A DNA stretch of 64,000 bases from Salinibacter sp. 10B (lineage in GTDB: Bacteria; Bacteroidota; Rhodothermia; Rhodothermales; Salinibacteraceae). The stretch covers positions 2,097,909-2,161,908 of the forward strand of contig NZ_MQWC01000004.1 of the NCBI RefSeq assembly GCF_002954405.1, in the 5' to 3' direction. The notes beneath the pieces were generated by a model, which did no database searches, was not told the DNA's origin, and saw nothing but the letters and a program-made list of their open reading frames with translations. The stretch's first letter is position 1; the number at the start of each line of letters is the position of its first letter. The position numbers and the translations under genes were made by a program. Shown here in pieces: positions 42,781-50,318 of the stretch.

Positions 42781-43710
42781 ATGTCTCAATCCCCTGAAGC
42801 CCGCGCGAATCTTGAAGAGACCGACCTTTCCGACCAAACTGCCCTCGTCACCGGCTCCACCAATGGCATCGGGCGGGCGGTCGCCCTTGCCCTGGGGCGC
42901 CTTGGAGCCGACGTTCTCGTGCACGGGCGCGAGTCCAGTGCCGGCGAGAGCCTCGTGGAAGAGTTGACCGACCTGAGCGTCCGGGCGACGTTCGTCCAGG
43001 CGGACTTCGCCGATCCCGACTCCGTGCTCTCCCTGGCCGAAACCGCTCAAGACTGGTGCGACGGGCTCGATCTGCTCTTCAATAACGCCGGTGCCCTATT
43101 CCAGGCTGGGGACCGAACTCCCACCGGGATCGAGCGAACCTTTCAGGTCAACCACCTGGCTCCCTACCTGCTAACGGCCCAGTTGCTCGACCACCTGAGG
43201 GACGGAGCTCGTATCGTCACGACGGCCTCGGATGCGCATCGGGGCGCCGTCCTCAATCTCGAACGGGTGCGGGGATCGGAGCCGTTCTCGGGCATGGAGG
43301 CATATAGCCACTCCAAGCTCGCCAACATTCTGTTTGCGTCGGAGCTGGCACGGCGGCTGGATGCGACCGGACGCGCCGTCCAGTCGCACAGCGTCCATCC
43401 GGGCTTCGTCCCTGGCAGTCAATTCGGACGATTTCTTCCGGGGCCTCTCTCTGGCCTCTTCCGCATGCTGGGCGTGGTGCCGGGCACAGCCTCCGTGGCC
43501 GACGGGGCCGCCGAACTGCTCCACGCGGCCCTCTCGCCGGACGCCGCGGAGACCTCTGGGCGCTACTTTACCGGACGGGCCCCTGTCGAGCCGTCGAGCG
43601 CAGCCCGCGATGCCGATGCAGCAGCCCGCCTCTGGACGCGCAGTGCCGAGATGCTCGACATGGCAGAACCCCTCGCCGACGCCCGGCCCCGCTCCTCAGC
43701 ACAGTCATAG
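42781..43710 (+). CDS. Short-chain dehydrogenase/reductase (retinol dehydrogenase-like)
   Basis: Start at ATG 42781; 309 residues. Classical SDR motifs are all present: cofactor loop TGSTNGIGRAV, an Asp-containing beta-3 end (FVQADFADPDS), NNAG, VNHLAPYLLT, and the catalytic YSHSK with a preceding TTASDAHRG that supplies the Ser. Substrate-loop sequence VHPGFVPGSQFGRFL and length are like human retinol dehydrogenase/WW-oxidoreductase type SDRs; substrate unknown. The Arg in the GRES stretch after beta-2 suggests NADP(H). A hypothetical gene follows 30 bases later. Confidence 0.88.
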   Translation: MSQSPEARANLEETDLSDQTALVTGSTNGIGRAVALALGRLGADVLVHGRESSAGESLVEELTDLSVRATFVQADFADPDSVLSLAETAQDWCDGLDLLFNNAGALFQAGDRTPTGIERTFQVNHLAPYLLTAQLLDHLRDGARIVTTASDAHRGAVLNLERVRGSEPFSGMEAYSHSKLANILFASELARRLDATGRAVQSHSVHPGFVPGSQFGRFLPGPLSGLFRMLGVVPGTASVADGAAELLHAALSPDAAETSGRYFTGRAPVEPSSAARDADAAARLWTRSAEMLDMAEPLADARPRSSAQS

Positions 43711-43740
43711 CTTCCCCTCGCCCCCCTGATTGCTTCCTCC

Positions 43741-44097
43741 ATGCCTCCTTCTTCACCACAGGAGTCCCCTCCCCGCTGGGCAGGCTACTGGCGAGTCCTC
43801 CGGTACAACGGTACGCGGCCGAAGCCCCCCACCTACTACGACGCCTCCCTCACTTCGTGGGACGTCCTGACGGAGACCTCCCCCTCCACTCTGTCGGTTG
43901 CGCGTCATCCCATTCTAGACATTCGGGACAACATTCTCGTGTTGAAGGATGAGGGTGAGCCGGACGAGAATACCGAACAGTGGGAGATCGACCTCGAAAA
44001 TGAGCGGCTTCGCGTCACGGCCCTGACCGGTCCTCACGAGGGCGCAACGGGCCTTGCGGAACGCATCGACGAGAACCCGCGCGAATCGTTCGCGTGA
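43741..44097 (+). CDS. Hypothetical acidic protein
   Basis: A 118-residue soluble protein (RWAGYWRVLRYNGTRPKPPT at the N-terminus, then IRDNILVLKDEGEPDENTEQ and EIDLENERLRVTALTGPHEG). The Trp/Arg-rich start and Glu/Asp-rich remainder look like a real halophile protein. No domain is recognised. It lies 30 bases downstream of the SDR gene on the same strand and may be co-transcribed. Confidence 0.6.
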   Translation: MPPSSPQESPPRWAGYWRVLRYNGTRPKPPTYYDASLTSWDVLTETSPSTLSVARHPILDIRDNILVLKDEGEPDENTEQWEIDLENERLRVTALTGPHEGATGLAERIDENPRESFA

Positions 44098-44115
44098 CCC
44101 TTCCCGCACGCCGAG

Positions 44116-44907
44116 CTACCGCCCCAGCTCTTGACGAAGACGCTTCACCTGCCGCTTCACGGCCACTACCTCGTCGCGGTCTGCGGCCTCCAAGGCCCTC
44201 TCGAAGTACTCCAGCGCCTTCTCGTTTCCCTCCCGACCATCACTGGAGAGCATCACCTCTCCCGCCCGACGATAGGCCTTTGCCTTCCACCGACGCCCCA
44301 ATTCGTCGGGCTCCACAGCCGTGAGGTAGGCACGGGCGCGATTGATCTTCTCCTCAGGAATCTGCTCCGGATCCTCATTTTCCAGAATTTGCTCCACGCG
44401 GCGCAATACGTCGTATGGATCCTTGCACTCGACGTACCGCTGGCATTCCGCCTCCGACAGCAGCCGGTCTCGGCCCAACACCTCTACTTTCTTTTCAAGC
44501 TGCAGGGCATCGTGCTGCTTGGCCACGAGGGTGCGGAGATCGTTCCATACCTCTGACTTCGAGCGTGGGAACGCGTCCTGCCATGCCTGATCGGCGATCC
44601 GGTCATAGACCGTCCGGAACTCCTCCCATTCCATATCGGCTCGTAAAACGAACCGTGCGACCTCCCGAACCACCGACGGAGTCGGGGTCTGGTATGCCTC
44701 GTGGAACCCCTCCCCCTCCGGAGCACTCATCACTCCCTGGAGATCGAAAATGAGAATCTCCACGTACAGAAAGCCGGCCCGTTTCCACTGTCCCTCCTGT
44801 CGTATGTACTCGGCCGTGTCGTACCGCACGTTCCGATACCGCCCCCACTGCTCACGCTCGGCGTACTGCTTCGCTTCGTCGCTGAGGTTGGACAACGGAC
44901 CGGCCAT
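44116..44907 (-). CDS. Hypothetical helical repeat protein
   Basis: Starting at ATG 44907 (MAGPLSNLSDEAKQYAEREQ) gives 263 residues. The N-terminal half is an unrecognised mixed domain (RYDTAEYIRQEGQWKRAGF, LYVEILIFDLQGV). The C-terminal half is a short TPR-like pair (RWKAKAYRRAGEVML, NEKALEYFERALEAADRDEV) ending in a basic helix (VKRQVKRLRQELGR). No catalytic motif is visible. It is convergent with the previous gene. The Arg/Trp content argues that it is real, but the function is unknown. Confidence 0.6.
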   Translation of the reverse strand: MAGPLSNLSDEAKQYAEREQWGRYRNVRYDTAEYIRQEGQWKRAGFLYVEILIFDLQGVMSAPEGEGFHEAYQTPTPSVVREVARFVLRADMEWEEFRTVYDRIADQAWQDAFPRSKSEVWNDLRTLVAKQHDALQLEKKVEVLGRDRLLSEAECQRYVECKDPYDVLRRVEQILENEDPEQIPEEKINRARAYLTAVEPDELGRRWKAKAYRRAGEVMLSSDGREGNEKALEYFERALEAADRDEVVAVKRQVKRLRQELGR

Positions 44908-45589
44908 ATTCAACGCAAGAAGTTGGGATAACGAGCAGTCGTGCTGCTCGTGCCGGACGTCTTCATCCTGCCGGGGCTGGACGCTGCACGTCCTGTGCCC
45001 AACCAACCACTGCCCTATCGACTATTCCCCCTCTGGATGGCGAAGAGCGGATAACGGGGTTATCGACACGAGCGGCGCGTTCAGGAGTGGGAAACGCCGG
45101 GAGTAAAAGGCCTGCCTGAGTTGCAAGAAGCAGGCACTTCCTCCAATATTTAGTCACGAGATTTTGACGGAAGCAGCCTCTCAGTGTGCAATCAAGATCC
45201 GCCGCTAACGGACGGAAAAAGGTCGCTTGATGAAAGAACTGCCCATCAGGTCACAGTGCCGCAGTACCAGACACTTGTTTGCATAGAATGTAACAAACTT
45301 ACACCCCGGGATCGTTTAATCTAAGGATTACTAATATGTAACGATATCAGGCTTTCGCCCCTCTCACCCAACACAGATGCCCCTTCCCATGGAGTCAGGA
45401 CGAGCCCCCTCATGTCCTCCCCCAATTTTGGCTGTAGCGGGAATGGTATTTGTCCGAACGAAACGCCCCCGGTTAGGTTGAGCCTCCCTTCTCCCCCTCC
45501 ACGTAGGTCCTCCACCGGAGCCTTGCCCACGCCTTCCGGGTCGTCCCCAGCATCATCGTTTCGTCGTACAGACTGTACGTAGCCCCCTC
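44908..45589. other. Long gene-poor interval upstream of the multi-PAS kinase
   Basis: These 682 bases hold no gene that I can support. The centre (about 45130-45350) is visibly AT-rich and contains ttgttt (45275-45280) facing aacaaa (45292-45297), a possible regulatory palindrome. A 14-base direct repeat, agccccctcatgtc, occurs at 45403-45416 and again at 45581-45594, where its ATG is the start codon of the kinase. The region is presumably the regulatory region of the kinase gene. Confidence 0.4.
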
Positions 45590-48500
45590 ATGTCGTTGAA
45601 CGGCTCCGACGTACTACCGAGCGATTGTGGCTCGGACGACGTGTATTCACTGCTTTCCGCCAGTGGGGACTTCTCGATCGTGGTTCGTCCAGACGACGCG
45701 GTCGCCTGCTGGAGCGACGCCCTCTTAACGCTGACCGGATACTCTTCTTCAGAGGTGGACTCTGCCTCCCTCCCGTCCCTCTTTGCCCCGGACGACCGAC
45801 CCGACCTCATCGATCTCCTGTCACGGGTCCGCTCGGGGCACGCCCCGAAAGAAGAGCGGCTCCATCTCCACACCAAACAAGGAGAGATGATCTCGGCCCG
45901 AATCACTGGGGTCCCGCTTCACTCTGCCCCTTCCGACGGCACGGTCGCCCTCATTGGCCACGACGCTCAGCCCCAGTCCTCCCCCGACCCCGAGACGAGC
46001 TTCCGGGCCCTGTTCCGCAACGTGCAGGATGCTGCCTTCCTGCTCAGGGTACAACCGGGGACGTCCGCCCCCCAGTTTCGGGTCGTCGAGACCAACGCGG
46101 CGTTTCGAACCCTTACCGGCTGTCCGCGCTCCTCGACTCCGCTGTCTCTTGAAGACGTCTTTGGCCCGAACAACGGATCCACCCTCTCCTCCCATGCCCA
46201 AGCGTGCGTCCGCGATCACACGCCCCTTACGTACGAGGACCCAGTGGCGACGCCCTCGGAGGACGTGGATCGGATTGTCCGGACAACCCTCTCGCCCGTA
46301 CCGGACGAGCGCCCTGCAGCCTACCTCCTCGGCATCGCCCACGACATTACTGAGCGGCGCGTCATGGCCAATCGGCTCCGCGAGCGTCGGCGGTGGATTC
46401 GGGTCATCACCCAGAACGTGTCGGAGGGCATTTACCGTAGCACCCCCGACGAGGGACTGGTGTATGCCAACCAGGCCTTCGCCCAACTCTTCGGATACGA
46501 CGATCCCGATGAGCTACTCCTGCTCGACTCGGCGGACCTGTACGCCCACCCCGACCAACGCGAGGAGCTGCTTCGCCTCGAGCACACGACGGGCGGGGTG
46601 GAGGGAGTGGAGATCCAGTTTCAACGCAAAGACGGCTCGACCTTCACCGGGCTTGTGAGCAGCACCGTGGTGCGGGACGATACTGGAGCCGTGCAGTACT
46701 ACGACGGCGTCGTAACCGACATCACGGAGCGCAAAGAAGCCGAGCGCGCTCTGCGGGCCAGCGAGCGGCTGTTTCGGGAAATGTTCGAGGAGCACAGTGC
46801 CCCCATGCTGCTCATTGATCCGAAATCGGGCGAGATCGTGCGCGCCAACGCCGCTGCTGCTTCCTTCTACGGCTACTCGCGCGAGGCGCTGACGAACCAA
46901 TCGATCCAGGACATCAATCAGCTGGACGCGGACGCCGTGGCCGAGAAACGCGAGCAGGCCATGAGCCAGGCCCACAATCGGTTCCTCTTCTCCCATCGTC
47001 TCCATGACGGCACGGTGCGCACCGTCGAGGTCCACTCCTCCCCCATTGAGGTAGAGGACCGCAAATTGCTCTTCTCCATCATCCACGACGTCACGGAGCG
47101 AAAACAACACGAACGGGAACTGCAGAACGAACGCGACCGGTTTGCGACTCTCTTCGAAAACCTTCCGTCGCCGGTTGTCCATGGGCACATGGAGAACGAC
47201 AAAACGGTGGTCCGCGACGTCAACGAGGCGTTCGAGGAGGTCTTCGGCTACGATGCGAATGCGATCGAAGGGACGCCGCTGCCGTCCCTGATTGCACCTG
47301 AGGGCCACGAGGCGGAAATGACCCGCGTCACACGGGCCGCGCTGGAGCAGGGCACGCTCCAGACAGAGGTGCAGCGGGACACGAGGAACGGCGTGCGCGA
47401 CTTCCAGCTGCACGTAGCCATGCGGGAGTCCAATGCCTCTCTCCGCGAGGGGTATGCCATGTACGTCGACATTACCGAACGGAAGCAGCGCGAGAAGGCC
47501 CTCGAAGAACGACGGGATAAGGTGGAGGCCCTCTATGCTGCCACCGGCAAGCTCCTGCGCGCCGACCTCCGCACAGAAGTGGCCGCCCGAATCGAGGCCC
47601 TGATCAATGACACGTTCGGCTATCCCTTTGCGGCGGTGCGGCTCGAAGAAAACGACCAACTCGTCCCGGTCCGCCTCTCCCCCCAGTCGGCCACGTACAT
47701 GCCGGAGCGCCCCCCTCGCTCCCTGGACGGCGACAGCCTGGGAGCGCAGGTCTATCGTTCCGGCACCACCCGACGGGTGCCCGACCTGCAGTCCTTCGAC
47801 AACGACCTGGACTACGGCACGCTTCGGGGGGCGGCCTGTGCCCCCATCGGCGACCACGGCGTCGTGGATCTCGCAAGTCCCGAGGAAGGAGGCATCGACG
47901 CATTCGATCTCCGCCTCGTCGAAATTCTTGCCGGAAACGCGGCTGTTGTTTTCGATCGCCTCGAACACGAGCGGGAGTTGATGGCGGCCAAGGAGGAGGC
48001 CGAAACGGCCAACCAGGTCAAAAGCGCCTTTCTAGCCAACATGAGCCATGAGATTCGAACGCCCCTGACCTCCATCATCGGCTTTGCGGAGGCCATCGGC
48101 GACGAGATGGATGTGCAACCTGATGAAGCAAATAACGGGGAGCCGATCGGGCACTTCGCGGACCTCATTGCCAAGAGCGGCAACCGGCTCCTCGAAACGC
48201 TCGACTCGGTGCTCGACCTCTCTCAGCTAGAGGCGGGCTCCATGGAGATGGACGCAGAGCGAATCGACGTAACGACGGAGGCCGAGGACGCCCTTTCCCT
48301 AATCATGCCTCGCGCCGAGGAGGCCGGCCTCTCCCTCCATGCCGATACGCCAGACGCTCCGTGTTGGGCCCGCGCCGATCGAAGTGCCCTGCGACGCGTG
48401 CTTCACAACCTGCTCAGCAATGCCGTCAAATTTACCGATCGCGGCGGATCGGTCACGGCCCGGGTTCGCTGCGCGGACGACACCGTCGCGATTGCTGTGG

Positions 48501-48727
48501 AGGACACCGGCGTGGGAATCGATCCGGAGCGCCTGCCTGAACTCTTCGAGCCGTTCAAGCAAGCCGCCACCGGCTCTGAGCATGGCCACAGCGGGAGTGG
48601 ACTGGGCCTTGCCGTAACGAAGCGCCTAATCGAACACATGAACGGCTCGATCGAGGTAGACACTGAGAAAGGCGTCGGAACGTGCTTCAAGGTGCATCTT
48701 CCCTCTCCGTCTGCCTCCTCCTCGTGA
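45590..48727 (+). CDS. Multi-PAS/GAF hybrid-type sensor histidine kinase
   Basis: This 1045-residue soluble kinase carries about five PAS domains in series (roughly 15-125, 135-255, 262-385, 388-510, 515-640). Several end in the PAC signature DITERK or DVTERK. A GAF-like domain follows (about 650-790) that resembles those of haloarchaeal bacterio-opsin-activator sensors (VEALYAATGKLLRADLRTEV). The transmitter has a HisKA helix with H820 in NMSHEIRTPLTSIIGF and a HATPase_c domain (HNLLSNAVKFTDRGG, DTGVGIDPERLPELFEPF, GSGLGLAVTKRLIEHMNG). No receiver or membrane segment is present. Its partner regulator is unknown. The stack suggests integration of several cytoplasmic signals, probably redox or light (inference). 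Confidence 0.9.
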   Translation: MSLNGSDVLPSDCGSDDVYSLLSASGDFSIVVRPDDAVACWSDALLTLTGYSSSEVDSASLPSLFAPDDRPDLIDLLSRVRSGHAPKEERLHLHTKQGEMISARITGVPLHSAPSDGTVALIGHDAQPQSSPDPETSFRALFRNVQDAAFLLRVQPGTSAPQFRVVETNAAFRTLTGCPRSSTPLSLEDVFGPNNGSTLSSHAQACVRDHTPLTYEDPVATPSEDVDRIVRTTLSPVPDERPAAYLLGIAHDITERRVMANRLRERRRWIRVITQNVSEGIYRSTPDEGLVYANQAFAQLFGYDDPDELLLLDSADLYAHPDQREELLRLEHTTGGVEGVEIQFQRKDGSTFTGLVSSTVVRDDTGAVQYYDGVVTDITERKEAERALRASERLFREMFEEHSAPMLLIDPKSGEIVRANAAAASFYGYSREALTNQSIQDINQLDADAVAEKREQAMSQAHNRFLFSHRLHDGTVRTVEVHSSPIEVEDRKLLFSIIHDVTERKQHERELQNERDRFATLFENLPSPVVHGHMENDKTVVRDVNEAFEEVFGYDANAIEGTPLPSLIAPEGHEAEMTRVTRAALEQGTLQTEVQRDTRNGVRDFQLHVAMRESNASLREGYAMYVDITERKQREKALEERRDKVEALYAATGKLLRADLRTEVAARIEALINDTFGYPFAAVRLEENDQLVPVRLSPQSATYMPERPPRSLDGDSLGAQVYRSGTTRRVPDLQSFDNDLDYGTLRGAACAPIGDHGVVDLASPEEGGIDAFDLRLVEILAGNAAVVFDRLEHERELMAAKEEAETANQVKSAFLANMSHEIRTPLTSIIGFAEAIGDEMDVQPDEANNGEPIGHFADLIAKSGNRLLETLDSVLDLSQLEAGSMEMDAERIDVTTEAEDALSLIMPRAEEAGLSLHADTPDAPCWARADRSALRRVLHNLLSNAVKFTDRGGSVTARVRCADDTVAIAVEDTGVGIDPERLPELFEPFKQAATGSEHGHSGSGLGLAVTKRLIEHMNGSIEVDTEKGVGTCFKVHLPSPSASSS

Positions 48728-48858
48728 TCCGCACCAGGCCGCAAACAACCATCCGCTCGGAACGCCCCCTTCGTCCCTTTCATTCGCTGTGTTCAGCGCA
48801 CGGTCCAGAACCGGCGCCTCATACTTCTCACTCTGTTTCCACAACCCCCCACACTCTG

Positions 48859-49137
48859 ATGGACGACCTTGAAATGGACGAGCCGAGTCCGGAATTCATG
48901 GCCGCAACCTACGTGGCCCAAATCGCCCCTCTTCTCTTCGACGTGGCCGACCAGGCCCGCGAGATTGGCGACGAGCCCCAGCACGTGGCCGTGGCCGAGG
49001 AAACCGTGACCGCTCACATCAAGCGGCAAAACTTCGACGTCGAGCGTACCGTGGCCACCGTGCAGAAGGTGGAAGACGGCATCGAAATTGAATACCAGGG
49101 CCGTACTGCTACCCTCTCCTTCGACGACGACGAATAA
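48859..49137 (+). CDS. Small acidic hypothetical protein coupled to msrA
   Basis: A 92-residue, strongly acidic protein from ATG 48859 (MDDLEMDEPSPEFM). It has a helix-rich start (YVAQIAPLLFDVADQAREIG) and a beta C-terminus (GIEIEYQGRTATLSFDDDE). No known domain. Its stop codon overlaps the ATG of msrA (taatg), a classic translational-coupling arrangement, so it probably works with or is expressed with MsrA. It is too small to be an oxidoreductase and lacks Cys. Confidence 0.6.
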   Translation: MDDLEMDEPSPEFMAATYVAQIAPLLFDVADQAREIGDEPQHVAVAEETVTAHIKRQNFDVERTVATVQKVEDGIEIEYQGRTATLSFDDDE

Positions 49138-49787
49138 TGCGTCCCCCAATCGATCAGACTGCCCCGTCCGACACGGCCGAGGCGGCCTTCGGCCTCGGCT
49201 GTTTCTGGGGCCCGGATGCTCTTTTTGGGGCGATGACCGGCGTCGTGCGTACGTGCGTCGGGTATGCCGGGGGGACCACCCCCGCCCCGACCTACGAGGA
49301 GATTGGCGATCACATCGAGACGGTGCGCGTCGAATACGACCCCACAACGCTTTCCTACGTCGATCTCCTCGACGCCTTCTGGGCCGCCCACGACCCGACG
49401 CGCGCCCCTTTCAAGCGTCAGTACCAGACGGCCCTGTTCCCGTGCACCGAGGAGCAGGCCCAGCAGGCTCATTCCTCACGCACCGCGGTTGCCGAGCGGA
49501 TAGACGCCCCCCTCACTACTGAGATTATTGCAGAGGCGTCTTTTTCTCGGGCCGAAGCCTATCACCAGAAACACAAGCTCCGCCGCCATCCCGATCTCTT
49601 CGAGGCCCTGCGCGCCTTCTATCCGAGTGACGAAGCATGCGTGAACGCCCCGGCTGCCGCCCTCCTCAACGGCTACGTTGGGGGACAGCGGGCCCCGCGG
49701 CATCTTGCGGACGACGGCCCTCGGCTGGGCCTGCCTCCAGAGACCACCGATCACCTTCGCACGCTGGTGGAACGTCGACACGCCTGA
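49137..49787 (+). CDS. msrA: Peptide methionine sulfoxide reductase A
   Basis: The 216-residue intact copy has the MsrA active-site motif GCFWG with nucleophilic C22, VVRTCVGYAGGTTPAPTYEEIG, VRVEYDPTTLSYVDLLDAFW, AAHDPT and QYQTALFP. The usual Glu after the active site (GCFWGxE) is Asp (GPDALF). It reduces S-methionine sulfoxide in damaged proteins. A single further Cys in DEACVNAP may be the resolving residue. It overlaps the preceding acidic protein gene by one base. A frameshifted paralog lies at 8948-9639, so this is probably the functional copy. Confidence 0.9.
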   Translation: MRPPIDQTAPSDTAEAAFGLGCFWGPDALFGAMTGVVRTCVGYAGGTTPAPTYEEIGDHIETVRVEYDPTTLSYVDLLDAFWAAHDPTRAPFKRQYQTALFPCTEEQAQQAHSSRTAVAERIDAPLTTEIIAEASFSRAEAYHQKHKLRRHPDLFEALRAFYPSDEACVNAPAAALLNGYVGGQRAPRHLADDGPRLGLPPETTDHLRTLVERRHA

Positions 49788-49789
49788 TG

Positions 49790-50044
49790 CTACGCATCTC
49801 CTGACGCGGTGAGAGCAATCACCTCTTTAAAATCCAACGCCACGAGGATTTCCTGCCCGTTTTTGTGGTAGCGGTAAAGCTCGCTCTCCTTGGTTCCGTT
49901 CGTCGCATTTCGGTACTGAACAAAATCCTCCGCCATCTTCTCAGCCTCCGAGCGGGGCACCGCCTCCAACGTGCGCTCGTGGATCGAAGCACTGTCTGGC
50001 TCATGATTCCGAGCCGGAGTGCGAAACGTGATCTTTACATCCAT
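49790..50044 (-). CDS. Small hypothetical protein
   Basis: An 84-residue frame from ATG 50044 (MDVKITFRTPARNHEPD); a longer frame upstream has unlikely composition. The product is acidic, alpha/beta in pattern (PRSEAEKMAEDFVQYRNATN, YRYHKNGQEILVALDFKEVI). I recognise no domain. It is convergent with msrA, two bases between them, on the opposite strand. Confidence 0.5.
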   Translation of the reverse strand: MDVKITFRTPARNHEPDSASIHERTLEAVPRSEAEKMAEDFVQYRNATNGTKESELYRYHKNGQEILVALDFKEVIALTASGDA

Positions 50045-50318
50045 GACTGCTGCCGTTCTGCGTGAGGTTAGGCCTTTAAAACATACAAAGCCGTCGCAAC
50101 CAAACAATACTGGAGAATACGCACTTTCGGAGAAAGCTGGTTCTACCGTAAGGCGCTTGCGTCGCAAACAATATGAAATATGCGTTGTTCGTGGAGAAAC
50201 TTTACGATCAGGAGAACGCCGATCCCATCCGCTGTAAACAGTCACACGAAGACCCCTCCCTCCCTAAGGCACATTCCGTCTTTGTCCCCGAGAGCACTCA
50301 GAGCAACCCGGGCCGGCC

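Noticed and set aside
42637-43050. N-terminal extension of the minus-strand hypothetical gene over the SDR start
   Set aside because: The extension lies antisense to the SDR gene and its promoter; initiation at 42636 gives a compositionally reasonable protein.
45412-45582. Short frame encoding a Cys-containing peptide (MSSPNFGCSGNGICP...) before the kinase gene
   Set aside because: The first residues look bacteriocin-like, but the rest is Pro/Ser/Arg-rich with no leader motif, no modification genes are nearby, and the frame overlaps the presumed regulatory region.
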